Shown here: piece after piece, positions 35,417-43,977 of the stretch
Layout: each line of letters starts with the position of its first letter
Numbering within the stretch: the stretch's first letter is position 1
NCBI GenBank assembly: GCA_964502175.1
Contig: CAZCVE010000015.1
Location: forward strand, 1-64,000
From: JAFLCL01 sp964502175
GTDB lineage: Bacteria > Myxococcota_A > Polyangia > Polyangiales > Sandaracinaceae
DNA: 64,000 bases
Direction of reading: 5' to 3'
Program-made: the position numbers and the translations under genes
Notes under the pieces: model-generated
Database searches by the model: none
What the model saw: the letters and a program-made list of their open reading frames with translations, nothing else
What the model was told of the DNA's origin: nothing

Positions 35417-36156
35417 GCTCCTCGACCCCAGAGATCGCTTCGACGAACCCCTCGACTCGCCACCGCGGCCCGTGGATCGGCCTCGCGATGCTGGCCATGG
35501 CGTTCGCGGTGCCGGCTGCTCTCTACGGCCAGATGCCCGACGAGGTGCCCTCGCACTGGAACGCGTACGGCGAGGTCGACGACACGATCGCGAAGCCGCT
35601 CGGCCCGTTCGTCGGTGCGCTCAGCGGTGTCCTGATGCTCGCGCTCTACGTCGCGCTGCCGCGCATGTCGCCAAAGGGCTTCGATCTCGAGCGTTTCCGC
35701 GGCGCGTACGACGCGATCATGCTCGCCCTGATCGGCGTGATGACGATCGTGAGCGTCACCGTCTCCCTCGCCGCCGCAGGCTTCGCGATGCCCGTCGGCG
35801 CGATCATCGGCTGCTCGGTGGGCGCGCTCTTCTGCGTGATCGGCAACTTCATGGGCAAGGTGCAGCGGAACTTCTTCGTCGGGATCAGGACCCCCTGGAC
35901 GCTCGACGGCTTCGAAGCGGAGCTGAGAAGTCGCGAGTCTTCCGGGGAGCGCGAGGGGGCTCCCTCGCAGGTCGGACGAGAGGTCTGGCTCCGCACACAC
36001 CGCGTGGCCGGCAAGCTCTTCCTCGCGAGCGGGATCGTGATGGCCGTGAGCTCGTTCTTCGGACCCGCGATCGTGATCGGCGTCGGCGCCGTGCTCGTCG
36101 CCGCGTTCGTCCCCGTCGCCTACTCGTACGTGCTCCACCGCCGCCTCGCGGCGTGA
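35413..36156 (+). CDS. SdpI-family (DUF1648) membrane protein
   Basis: A 247-residue membrane protein with about six spans. The DUF1648 motif (MPDEVPSHWNAYGEVD) and the SdpI core (GNFMGKVQRNFFVGIRTPWTL and WLRTHRVAGKLF) are clear. In B. subtilis SdpI gives immunity to the SDP toxin and sequesters SdpR at the membrane. Between the two halves of the SdpI core lies an unusual hydrophilic insert of about 24 residues encoded by a GC-rich stretch with a perfect 7-base palindrome (35951-35968). No sdpABC toxin genes are adjacent. Family secure; a role in envelope-stress or bacteriocin response is inferred. Confidence 0.82.
   Translation: MSSSTPEIASTNPSTRHRGPWIGLAMLAMAFAVPAALYGQMPDEVPSHWNAYGEVDDTIAKPLGPFVGALSGVLMLALYVALPRMSPKGFDLERFRGAYDAIMLALIGVMTIVSVTVSLAAAGFAMPVGAIIGCSVGALFCVIGNFMGKVQRNFFVGIRTPWTLDGFEAELRSRESSGEREGAPSQVGREVWLRTHRVAGKLFLASGIVMAVSSFFGPAIVIGVGAVLVAAFVPVAYSYVLHRRLAA
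35951..35968. repeat. Palindrome inside an in-frame insert of the SdpI-like gene
   Basis: Arms GCGAGGG and CCCTCGC flank GGCT. The palindrome sits in the coding insert of about 24 codons that interrupts the conserved SdpI core. It could be a small repetitive palindromic element that entered without breaking the frame, or simply biased coding sequence. Confidence 0.5.
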
Positions 36157-36162
36157 GGCGTG

Positions 36163-36492
36163 TCAGGGCTCGGGGCAGATCACGGTCGGCGTGAACTCGC
36201 GGGCCGGTGAGCTGAGGAACGTGTTCACGTCCTGGTGCTGACCGCGCTGCACCGTCACGTGCACCGGCGAGGGCGCGACGTTCGTCGAGATGTCGCACTC
36301 CACGGCGCGATCACACGTGTTGGTCACGGTGACCCAGTGGCCGAACCCCACGCCGTCGAAGCGCGCGTTCGAGCTCGCCTGCACGCACGTGGGCCGCTCT
36401 CCCGCGATGCGCGTCTGCGCGAGCGAGCCCGACACCCCGAGCGCGAGAGAGAGCGTCGAGAGCGTGGCGAGGACGGCGAGTCGCGTGCGCAT
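36163..36492 (-). CDS. Small secreted protein, two-Cys type
   Basis: A 109-residue product with a clear signal peptide (LAVLATLSTLSLALGVSGSLAQ). The mature part of about 80 residues has four Cys (CVQAS, TNTCDRAVEC, VICPEP) and a pattern of beta strands (FGHWVTVTNTCDRAVECDIST, VHVTVQRGQ) like small Ig-type or pseudoazurin-type exported domains; no specific family was recognised. It is convergent with sdpI (6-base gap) and divergent from the cysteine-synthase-like gene. Confidence 0.6.
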   Translation of the reverse strand: MRTRLAVLATLSTLSLALGVSGSLAQTRIAGERPTCVQASSNARFDGVGFGHWVTVTNTCDRAVECDISTNVAPSPVHVTVQRGQHQDVNTFLSSPAREFTPTVICPEP

Positions 36493-36546
36493 GTCGCAAG
36501 CGTGGCCGCTCGCGCGCCGAGAGGCCAGCGCGCTACGTTGCGCGCG

Positions 36547-37491
36547 ATGCGCGACGCCGCCACCGAAGCCCTCCATCAGCGCAAGGCGTGGCTCTGTCGC
36601 CTCGTCGGGCGCACGCCGAGCATCCCCCTCGCGGACGCGGAGAGCCGCTGCACGATCTGGGTGAAGCTCGAGTACCTCCTGCCGAGCGGCAGCACCAAGG
36701 ATCGCGTCGCGGCGTACATCCTCGCGCACGGCGTCGAGACCGGCGCGATCACGCCGCGCACGATGGTGGTCGAGGCCTCGAGCGGCTCGACGTCGATCGC
36801 GCTCGCGATGGCGTCCGCGTCGCTCGGCGTGCGCTTCTGCGCGGTGATGCCGGAGAACGTGAGCCGCGAGCGCGTCCTCATCATCAAGCGCTACGGCGCA
36901 CAGGTGCGCCTCACGCCCCAGGCTGATGGAATCCTCGGCGCGATCGCCGAGACGCACCGCATGGCGGAGGCGGATCCGGACGTCTTCCTCCCGCGCCAGT
37001 TCGAGAACCCGAAGAACGCGCTCGCGCACGCTCGTGAGACGGGCCCCGAGCTCGCGCAGCAGATCGGCACGACGATCCACGGCTTCGTCGCAGGCGTCGG
37101 CACCGGCGGAACGCTCATGGGCATCGCGCGCGCGCTCCGCGAGTCGGGCCATCCCGTGCGCGTCGCGAAGGCGCTCCCCGAGAAGGGATCCGTGTGCTTC
37201 AGCGGACAGCCCGAGGTCTGCGGCGGCATCCCCGGCGTCATGGAGGGCCTCTCCGCCATCCTCGATCCCTCGCTGATCGATGTGACGATCGGCGTTCCCG
37301 AGCACGAAGCCATCGAGGCCGCGCGCGCCCTCTGCGCACGCGGCCTCGCGGTCGGCCCCTCGAGCGGCCTCAACGTCGCTGCGGCCAAGAAGCTCGCGAA
37401 GGAGCTCGGCCCCGGCCACACCATCGCGACCGTCTTGTGCGATCGGATGGAGCGCTACTTCTCGACCGATCTCTTCGACGATCTCGGCTGA
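36547..37491 (+). CDS. Cysteine synthase-like PLP enzyme
   Basis: A 314-residue fold-type II PLP protein. The PLP lysine lies in SGSTKDRVA (Lys51); the phosphate loop GTGGT and the C-terminal GPSSGLN motif are present. The substrate loop that reads TSGNTG in O-acetylserine sulfhydrylases is SSGSTS here (residues 78-83), losing the Asn that binds substrate carboxylate/PLP O3. Likely roles are cysteine synthase, cystathionine beta-synthase or a related lyase; the altered loop argues against simple CysK. It is monocistronic and convergent with the membrane gene at 37504. Confidence 0.75.
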   Translation: MRDAATEALHQRKAWLCRLVGRTPSIPLADAESRCTIWVKLEYLLPSGSTKDRVAAYILAHGVETGAITPRTMVVEASSGSTSIALAMASASLGVRFCAVMPENVSRERVLIIKRYGAQVRLTPQADGILGAIAETHRMAEADPDVFLPRQFENPKNALAHARETGPELAQQIGTTIHGFVAGVGTGGTLMGIARALRESGHPVRVAKALPEKGSVCFSGQPEVCGGIPGVMEGLSAILDPSLIDVTIGVPEHEAIEAARALCARGLAVGPSSGLNVAAAKKLAKELGPGHTIATVLCDRMERYFSTDLFDDLG

Positions 37492-37503
37492 TCGCTCAGC
37501 ACA

Positions 37504-38307
37504 CTACGCGAGCTCGCGGAGCGCTCGCGCCTCGGTCTCCACGGCCTCTCTCGCGATCGCCAGGCCCGCATCGCCGCGTGTCTCGAGGCCCACTGTCGCG
37601 TCGCCGCGCTGATCGAGCGCGCGCACGAAGCGCGTGACCGCCACCAGCTGATCCGCGAGCGCCCCCTCGAGCTCCTTCGAGCTCCGACGCTCTGCTCTCA
37701 GCGCCGCGCGGTGCATCGCGGCGAAGGCGCCCGAGAGCACACGCCGATCACCGTGCGTCAGCTCCTCGGCGCGCTCGAGACGACGCGAGACCGCCGCAGC
37801 GCGAAGCAGCCGACCTCGCGCAGGACCGCGCGACCGCCTCGCCAGCGCGAGGAGAGACGCGGTCTGCGTGTCGTCGACCGGGACGAAGAGCGGCATCGCC
37901 ATCATCAGCGCTGCGACCACCACGGCAGCGACGCGCGCCGCCACGTCCGACTCCGCATACGAGAGCGTCACCCACATCGCGCACGCGCCGCCGAGGAGCG
38001 AGACCGCGGTGTGGATCATCCACGCCCACGTACCGCGCGCTCGCACGCCGCGGCCGAGCAACACGAGGAGCGCGAACAGCGCCCACGCCGCGATCGGCAT
38101 CTGCGGGCGGAGCGCGCCGTACGCCACCGCGGCGAGCGCACCGAGGCCGATCGACATCGGCGACGGCGCGCTCGCGACGCACGCGACCACGGCCCCCAGC
38201 ACCACGAGGAGCAGCGCGCCGACAGCCGGGCTCGCCGACCTGATCAGCTCCGCAGCAGACAGCGCGGCGCCGAGAACGAGGAACGAGAGAAGCGTGCGGG
38301 TGTCCAT
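37504..38307 (-). CDS. Hypothetical membrane protein
   Basis: A 267-residue protein: residues 1-130 hold about five hydrophobic spans, while the C-terminal half (about 140-267) is charged, Arg/Ala/Glu-rich and probably helical in the cytoplasm. No family was recognised. It starts 60 bases downstream of the VWA gene on the same strand, so the two may be cotranscribed. Confidence 0.5.
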   Translation of the reverse strand: MDTRTLLSFLVLGAALSAAELIRSASPAVGALLLVVLGAVVACVASAPSPMSIGLGALAAVAYGALRPQMPIAAWALFALLVLLGRGVRARGTWAWMIHTAVSLLGGACAMWVTLSYAESDVAARVAAVVVAALMMAMPLFVPVDDTQTASLLALARRSRGPARGRLLRAAAVSRRLERAEELTHGDRRVLSGAFAAMHRAALRAERRSSKELEGALADQLVAVTRFVRALDQRGDATVGLETRGDAGLAIAREAVETEARALRELA

Positions 38308-38367
38308 GGATCCCTTTCGTGCACGTGGCTGCGTGCCGGCGGTTCGTGACTGGCTTCGTGATCCGGC

Positions 38368-39858
38368 TCAGTACCCTTGGGCGCGAGCGCGACGCGCAGC
38401 GCCGCCGCCGAGGCCCCAGCTACGGCCCTGCTCGCTCGCGGCCTCGACGGCCTCGAAGTTCTCGACGTCGTCGTCGATCTCGGCACGGCGCGTCTGGTAG
38501 ACGGCCGAGGGGCGCATCCGGTTCGCCTCTTCGTAGGCAGCCTGGTTGGCCTGCGCGAGCTGCACCGCCTGCGCGCGATCACCGTTCTGCCACGCGACGA
38601 CCGCCTGCTGCTGACGCGCGTCCACGACCGTCGCGAGCGCGTCTGGGTGGATCTCGTCGTCGATGCTGGCCACGGCCTCGGCCTCCGTCGCGACGTAGCG
38701 GATCGCGACCGCACCGCGCGCCTCCTGCGCCGCGTGGTCGCTCGCCCGCTCGAAGCGCACGCTCGCCGTGATCGGCGTCGAGGTCCCCGCCACGCCCGCG
38801 TCGACGCGCAGCGCGAGCACGACCTTGCGGCGCTCGCCCGTGAAGATCGTGCCGACGGGCATCTCGATGCGATCGGACAGCGTCGTCGCCATCGCGCCGT
38901 GCGAGCTCACGAAGTGAACGCCGGGCGGGAGCGTCACCGTCGCGACGACGTTCTCGGCGACCGTCGCGCCGCTCTCCTCGAGCTCGCGCGTGAGGAAGCC
39001 CTGGAGCTCCTCACCCTGACGAAGGAACGCGTAGTTGCCACGTCCCGCGTCCGCGACGCTCGTCATGAAGGACTCGCTGTAGTCGATGCCGACGCCGAGC
39101 GAGCTCGTCGTGATGCGATCGTTGGCGCGGCGGCCGAGCTCGCTCTGGATCTGATCGAGCGTGAGGCCCGAGCCGTCCTGACCGTCGGACACGAGCACGA
39201 CACGGCGCACATGCGTGGCAGGCGCCGCCGCCAGCGCCGTCGCGCCCATCGCCATCGCCTGCGGGATGATCGTGCCGCCGCGCGCCTCGACCTGGCGGAG
39301 CCTCGGCGGCAGCGAGCGTCGGATCTCGCTGACGCGCGCGAGCGGCTGGAGCACCTCGGCCGAGTCGTCGTAGACGACCACGCTGAGGTAGTCGTCGTCG
39401 TGCATGCGCTCGAGCAAGGACACGACACCCTCGCGGGCCTGCACCATCTTCTCGCCGCTCATCGAGCCCGAGTGATCGAGCACCACCGAGAGCGCGACGG
39501 GCATGCGCTGCGTCTCGCCATCGCCCACGCCCTCGAGCCGAACCTCGGCGAGCAGGTCCCGCGCGCCGCCCGCGAGCAGCGCGCCCTGTCCGAGCGCGAA
39601 GAGCCCATGGATGCCGGGCGCGTCGAGCGCGGTGCGTGACGCACCGCCGATCGCGATCGGAGCCGGCGTGGTCGGCGACGGAGTCGTCGGCGTGGGCGTG
39701 ATCGACGGAGTCGTGGGCGACGGAGACGTCGGCACCGCGCCCGACGCCGGCGCGCGCAAGAGCACGAGCGCGCCCACGGCGAGGGCGACGCTGACGATCG
39801 CGAGCACCGGCTCACGACGCCGGAGAGAGGGAGAACGCAGGAACGTGGTGGGCTTCAT
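38368..39858 (-). CDS. VWA-domain exported protein (marine-proteobacterial/YfbK type)
   Basis: A 496-residue protein with an N-terminal membrane anchor (about residues 15-35), a Pro/Thr/Ser linker, and a von Willebrand A domain (about 90-290) with a complete MIDAS: DHSGSMSG (DxSxS), Thr in GGTIIPQAM, and VLVSDGQDGSG. A beta domain and helical tail follow. Proteins of this type bind metal-dependent partners at the cell envelope. ATG 39858 follows GAGGAG; a GTG at 39873 is also in frame. The next gene upstream on this strand is 115 bases away. Confidence 0.75.
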   Translation of the reverse strand: MKPTTFLRSPSLRRREPVLAIVSVALAVGALVLLRAPASGAVPTSPSPTTPSITPTPTTPSPTTPAPIAIGGASRTALDAPGIHGLFALGQGALLAGGARDLLAEVRLEGVGDGETQRMPVALSVVLDHSGSMSGEKMVQAREGVVSLLERMHDDDYLSVVVYDDSAEVLQPLARVSEIRRSLPPRLRQVEARGGTIIPQAMAMGATALAAAPATHVRRVVLVSDGQDGSGLTLDQIQSELGRRANDRITTSSLGVGIDYSESFMTSVADAGRGNYAFLRQGEELQGFLTRELEESGATVAENVVATVTLPPGVHFVSSHGAMATTLSDRIEMPVGTIFTGERRKVVLALRVDAGVAGTSTPITASVRFERASDHAAQEARGAVAIRYVATEAEAVASIDDEIHPDALATVVDARQQQAVVAWQNGDRAQAVQLAQANQAAYEEANRMRPSAVYQTRRAEIDDDVENFEAVEAASEQGRSWGLGGGAARRARAQGY

Positions 39859-39973
39859 GGGGTGGCTCCTCACGCCTCCCCTGAGCAGCCCCCGCGCCAG
39901 CGCAAAACCCCCGCAGATCCCTCGTTTCTGCCCGAGACGACCGCCTGCGAGCTACGAATCGGAGATCGTGAAT

Positions 39974-40522
39974 CTATGAATCGTCGATGGTGGTGGAGGT
40001 CGTGGTGACGCTCTCCACCACGACCCGCGGCGTGCTCGCAGGGCCGACGCGCGACGCGAGCCAGCCGCCGAGGCTCGCGCCCGCCGCGGGCGTCACGAGG
40101 TAGCCGACCGCGAACCAGCCCGGGAAGCCCTGCAGCGAGTCCATCGAGATGGCAGCGAACATGCCGAGGATCGCGCCGAGCACCAGGCCGTGATGCAGAC
40201 GCAGCACACGACCGATGCGTCCTGCGATGAGCCCCGCGAGCGCGGCGTTGAAGACGTTCATCACGAGCATGGCGACGAGGCCCGTGGTGCCCGGGACGAC
40301 GAGCGTGGTCTCGTCGGGCTGCGCAGGGAACGCGCCCGGCATGAGCACCGCGAGCGTCGTCGCGCCGACGCGCGAGAGGATCTGCGTGAAGAGCAGGAAC
40401 GTGAACGAGATGGCCGCCATGCTCCGCACCGGCGAGATCTGCGCGAGCTCGAGCTCACGCGCGGTGGGCGCACGCTTGCCATCCGGCGTGGCTTCGGTGG
40501 GCGACGGCTCGGGGTCGGTCAT
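39974..40522 (-). CDS. Hypothetical four-span membrane protein
   Basis: A 182-residue protein: hydrophilic N-terminus, then four hydrophobic spans with Gly-rich turns (VFNAALAGLIAGRIGRVLRLHHGLVLG, FAVGYLVTPAAGASLGGWLASR) and a Thr/Ser-rich C-terminus. No family was recognised. ATG 40522 overlaps the TetR stop (ATGA), so it is translated with, and possibly controlled by, the adjacent TetR regulator; it may be an efflux or stress component. Confidence 0.55.
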   Translation of the reverse strand: MTDPEPSPTEATPDGKRAPTARELELAQISPVRSMAAISFTFLLFTQILSRVGATTLAVLMPGAFPAQPDETTLVVPGTTGLVAMLVMNVFNAALAGLIAGRIGRVLRLHHGLVLGAILGMFAAISMDSLQGFPGWFAVGYLVTPAAGASLGGWLASRVGPASTPRVVVESVTTTSTTIDDS

Positions 40523-41313
40523 CGTCGTGACTCTCGGTCTTCTTTGCTGCGCGTGCGCACGCCGTCGAGCACGAGGCGGATCAGCGTGGTGAGGATGTCG
40601 ATGGGCGACGCGTCGAGCGCGCCGCTCAACACCGCGTGCGCGAGCCGCTCGATCGCGCCGACGACGATGAAGGCCGAGATGCGCGGATCGCTCACGTGGA
40701 GGAGGCCTCGCTCCACCGCGACCTGCGTGAGGCGCACGGAGCCGTCGTCGATCGTCTTCGCGAACGCGGCGAGCGGCGCGCGCGCACCGATCGGCGGCGC
40801 CGCCCGCTCCTGGAGGTGCAGACGAAACACGTCGAGGTGCCCGATCGCCACGGGGAACAGCGCGAGCGCGAGGCCTTGGTACGCGGCGTTGAGCGACGTC
40901 TCGTCGACGGCCTCGCGCAGGCGCACCTCGCACGCGTCGAGCGCCTCGCGCACGGCGTGATCCACGGGCGAGACGAGCGCCTCGACGAGCGCTTCCTTGT
41001 CCGTGAAGTATCGATAGAACGAGCCCTTCGCGACGTCCGCAGCGCGACAGATGTCGTCGATGGTGACGACCTCGATGCCGCGCGCGAGGAAGAGCGAGAG
41101 CGCCGTCTGCCCGAGCTGCGTGGTGCGCTCACGACGGTTGCGATCGCGCTTGCCGCCCGGCGCGCCGGGACGCTCGGCGGGCGAGCTCGCGACGGCGACG
41201 CTGGCCGTGGCGCGACGCGAGTCCGCGCCCGCTCGCTCGCTCGGGCGGCGCGAGCCTGCGCGCGCAGGCGGCGTGGCGGACGACCTCGTCACGCGCTTTT
41301 TCGTGCTGGACAC
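40519..41313 (-). CDS. TetR-family transcription regulator
   Basis: A 264-residue repressor. An N-terminal basic extension of about 55 residues precedes the TetR helix-turn-helix (IDDICRAADVAKGSFYRYFTDKEALV, about residues 84-110); the rest is the helical ligand and dimer domain. The start is GTG 41313. It is divergent from the hydroxylase gene at 41405, with a perfect palindrome at 41346-41371 between them, a likely operator. The stop overlaps a membrane protein gene. The pairing with a His-box lipid enzyme suggests it senses a lipid-like ligand; that is inference. Confidence 0.85.
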   Translation of the reverse strand: MSSTKKRVTRSSATPPARAGSRRPSERAGADSRRATASVAVASSPAERPGAPGGKRDRNRRERTTQLGQTALSLFLARGIEVVTIDDICRAADVAKGSFYRYFTDKEALVEALVSPVDHAVREALDACEVRLREAVDETSLNAAYQGLALALFPVAIGHLDVFRLHLQERAAPPIGARAPLAAFAKTIDDGSVRLTQVAVERGLLHVSDPRISAFIVVGAIERLAHAVLSGALDASPIDILTTLIRLVLDGVRTRSKEDRESRR

Positions 41314-41345
41314 GTGGGCGGAGCGATGCCATAAGATATCGCGAC

Positions 41346-41371
41346 TGTCCGGTCACGTTTTGAACCGGACA
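41346..41371. promoter_or_regulatory. Perfect palindrome, candidate TetR operator
   Basis: Arms TGTCCGGT and ACCGGACA (8 bases, perfect) around a 10-base AT-richer spacer (CACGTTTTGA). It lies midway in the 91-base divergent gap between tetR and the hydroxylase gene, so one dimer pair could repress both. Confidence 0.65.
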
Positions 41372-41404
41372 CCAACGACCCCTTCTCTCCACGAGGCTCA
41401 CGTC

Positions 41405-42007
41405 ATGATCGGCATCCCCCTCGGGCTCCTCTACGCGAACGCTGGCGAGTGGATGATCCACAAGTACGTGCTGCACCCCGCCGGCCGGAAGAAGGGCTCG
41501 TTCTTCCGCTTCCACTGGATGGAGCACCACCGCGAGGTGCGCCTGCACGAGATGATCGATCACGACTACGAGCGCTCGGTGTTCGGCGATCACGCCCAGG
41601 GACGCGAGGCGCTCGGCCTCGCCGTCACGGCGCTGGCTCACCTGCCGCTCTTCCCGATCGCCCCGTTCTTCACGGGCGCGGTGCTCTACTCGATCGGCAA
41701 CTACTACGTGCAGCACAAGCGCGCGCACCTCGATCCCGAGTGGGCGAAGCAGAACCTGCCCTGGCACTACGACCACCACATGGCGCCCGATCAGGACGCG
41801 AACTGGTGCGTGACCAAGCCCTGGTTCGACCACCTCATGGGCACCCGCAAGAAGTGGCTCGGCACGCCCGCACAGCTCGAGGACGCGGCGCGCAAGGCCA
41901 AGCGTCGCGCCGCAGCTGCCGCGGCCAAGCAGGCCGCCGCCCCGGCCGCGAACGAGCCGTCGACGCCCGAGCCGATGCTCGCCCCCGAGCTCGCCGTCGC
42001 GAGCTGA
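41405..42007 (+). CDS. Fatty acid/carotene hydroxylase-like His-box membrane protein
   Basis: A 200-residue protein of the fatty acid hydroxylase/sterol desaturase superfamily. Histidine clusters that bind the di-iron centre are all present: HKYVLH (about residues 19-24), HHREVRLH (40-47), HKRAH (102-106) and WHYDHH (119-124). Hydrophobic spans lie near the N-terminus and at about 75-100; the tail is Ala/Lys/Pro-rich. Substrate is probably a lipid or carotenoid. The ATG at 41405 follows GAGGCTCACGTC. The upstream palindrome suggests control by the divergent TetR protein. Confidence 0.78.
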   Translation: MIGIPLGLLYANAGEWMIHKYVLHPAGRKKGSFFRFHWMEHHREVRLHEMIDHDYERSVFGDHAQGREALGLAVTALAHLPLFPIAPFFTGAVLYSIGNYYVQHKRAHLDPEWAKQNLPWHYDHHMAPDQDANWCVTKPWFDHLMGTRKKWLGTPAQLEDAARKAKRRAAAAAAKQAAAPAANEPSTPEPMLAPELAVAS

Positions 42008-42069
42008 CCAGGCAGTCACGCTTCTCTGGCTGGCGTGCGCAGCCCGACACGAGCCCGTAAGAGGCGGGC

Positions 42070-43044
42070 GTGCTCGCCGCGCTCGTCACCCTGCTGCTCC
42101 CGCTCGCGCTCGGCGTGCTCGCGGGTCGCGGGCGCTGGCTCGAGACCAAGACCGTCAGCACCCCGCAGGCGATGGGCGCGCTCAACCGCTTCGCGCTGCT
42201 CATCGCGTTTCCGGCGCTCGTCGTCGCGAGCTTCCTCGATCCTTCGCGTGAGCTCGCCCTGTCGTGGCTGGTGATCGTGCTCGCGGGGGCGCCGTTGCTC
42301 GTGGGCGTCGCGGTCTCGCTCGCGATCGGTGGTCGCACGATGTCGAGCGAGCGACTGCCCGCGCGCGGCGCGCTCTCCCTCGTCGCGCTCTTCGGCAACT
42401 CGGCGTACCTGGGCTTGCCGCTCGTGAGCGCGCTGCTCGGTGAGGATCACGTCCCGCTCGCGAGCACGATCGTGTCGGTACACGTCGCGCTCACCGTCAC
42501 GCTGGGCACCGCGCTGCTCGAGCGCGAGAGCACGACGGGCCGCAGCAAGCCGCTCCTCCTCCAGCTGGTCACGAGCCCGCTGGCGATGTCGCCGATCGTC
42601 GGCTTCGCCTTGGCCGCTTCGATCGATGCGCTCGGCCTCGACGCGCATCCCGCGACGCTCGCGTGCTTCGGGGCCCTCGATCTCCTCGGGAAGACCGCGT
42701 CGCCGCTCGGCATCTTCGTGCTCGGCCTCTTCCTCGGCGCTCGCAGGCCCACGCTCGCCGGCCCGCGCGGTCAGCTCGCGTTCACGCTCGTGCGCCTCGT
42801 GATCGTGCCCGCGTCGACGATCGCGCTCGCGCTCGCGCTTCGCTCGCTCGTCTCGATCGACGTGGCCGCGCTTCGTACGCTCGTCCTCCTCGCGGCCGTG
42901 CCCGCCGCCATCAGCACGTTCGCGATGGTCGAAGACGTCGGTGGCGACTCCGAGTCGGTCGCCCGCGCGATCGTCACCACGTCGCTCGTGTCGCTCGCGA
43001 CGCTGCCCACCTGGCTCTACGTCGCCGACCTGTTCTTCGCCTGA
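42070..43044 (+). CDS. AEC-family (auxin efflux carrier-like) transporter
   Basis: A 324-residue membrane protein with about ten hydrophobic spans and the family pattern ALNRFALLIAFPALVV, then FGNSAYLGLPLV (the Asn-Pro-like kink region) and RLVIVPASTIAL. AEC proteins export organic acids or other small anions. The start is GTG 42070 after GAGGCGGGC. It follows the hydroxylase by 62 bases and could share its promoter. Substrate unknown. Confidence 0.75.
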   Translation: MLAALVTLLLPLALGVLAGRGRWLETKTVSTPQAMGALNRFALLIAFPALVVASFLDPSRELALSWLVIVLAGAPLLVGVAVSLAIGGRTMSSERLPARGALSLVALFGNSAYLGLPLVSALLGEDHVPLASTIVSVHVALTVTLGTALLERESTTGRSKPLLLQLVTSPLAMSPIVGFALAASIDALGLDAHPATLACFGALDLLGKTASPLGIFVLGLFLGARRPTLAGPRGQLAFTLVRLVIVPASTIALALALRSLVSIDVAALRTLVLLAAVPAAISTFAMVEDVGGDSESVARAIVTTSLVSLATLPTWLYVADLFFA

Positions 43045-43048
43045 GCGC

Positions 43049-43105
43049 TCAGCCGAGGAGCGCACGCACGACGAAGAACAGAGCGAGCACGAGCCCAACC
43101 GCCAT
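43049..43105 (-). pseudogene. Possible remnant of a small membrane protein
   Basis: On the minus strand, CFYGGVAS runs into MAVGLVLALFFVVRALLG and a stop, a hydrophobic tail with no start region. Just upstream in frame is a TAG where the context suggests a Tyr codon. Only 18 codons follow the ATG. It may be the end of a decayed gene; the rest of the gap 43045-43182 shows nothing else. Confidence 0.25.
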
Positions 43106-43182
43106 GCTCGCGACACCGCCGTAGAAGCACTACGTCCAGAGGTCTGGGTCGCGCGTCGCCCGACGGTCTCGATCGACGGCGA

Positions 43183-43977
43183 TCAGCCCGCGAACACGTC
43201 CGCCGCAGACCGCGCGACGAGCACACGCACCGCCCAACGCTCCAGCGTGGCCTCGTCTGCCGCGTCGATGGGTCCGAGGTCCACGTCGGTCCCCAGCTTG
43301 AGCCTCATCTGAATTCGAAGCGCGGCGCGCAGGCCTTCCACTCGGCCTTCCACTCGGCCTTCCACTCGGCCTTCGGCCCGGCCGTCGTCGAGCAGCTTCT
43401 GGGCGATACTCCGCATGGTTCCCTCTCGCTCCGCTGGCTCGATGGCCGCCAGCCAGTTCACGACCTCAGTCTGTTCCATCTCATCGCGGTTGTGGAGGAT
43501 GTACTGGAGGACGGCGCTCACGAGGTGCGCTGGGGTGTTCGCGGAGAGCACCTCGACGAGCCACCGAGTCATTCGAGCGAGGGCCACGCGCACGGGCTGC
43601 CGCCTCAAGTCGCGCAACATCATCAACGACAGCCGCGCCAGGCTCGTCACAAGCCGACGCTCGAGCTCGTCGTCACCCGCTCTCGCCAGGTCGTCCACCG
43701 CGTAGGAAAATTTCGGGACGAAGCGACGCCAACCATCGCGGGGCTCTGGGAGCGCCACGAGGTCCTCGAACGAGACCGCGGCCGTCCACCCACCCTCCGC
43801 GTGCGACACGAGCATCGGCACGATGAGAGGAAGCGCTCGCGCTCCCGGGTTCTCGGCGCGCCACCGCTCCCAGATCCTCCCGGCGTACACGAAGAAGCGG
43901 AATGCCATCCACGGGTCGTTCGTGCTCTGGTGCTCGAACAGCAGGTAGGTCAGGCCTTCTTTTTTCGGCCCATCCAC
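43183..43977 (-). pseudogene. 5'-truncated Rpn-family nuclease/transposase-like gene
   Basis: The frame encodes the C-terminal two-thirds of an Rpn (YhgA-like, PD-(D/E)XK) recombination-promoting nuclease, starting at YLLFEHQSTNDPWMAFRFF. The first 60-80 residues of the family, with the upstream catalytic Asp region, are missing: the frame runs back into the last codons of the ABC1 kinase gene (43950-43977) and begins there by chance. A GRVEG repeat (12-base units, about 43334-43384) precedes the C-terminus, as is common in this family. No ribosome site. Probably a decayed remnant. Confidence 0.7.
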
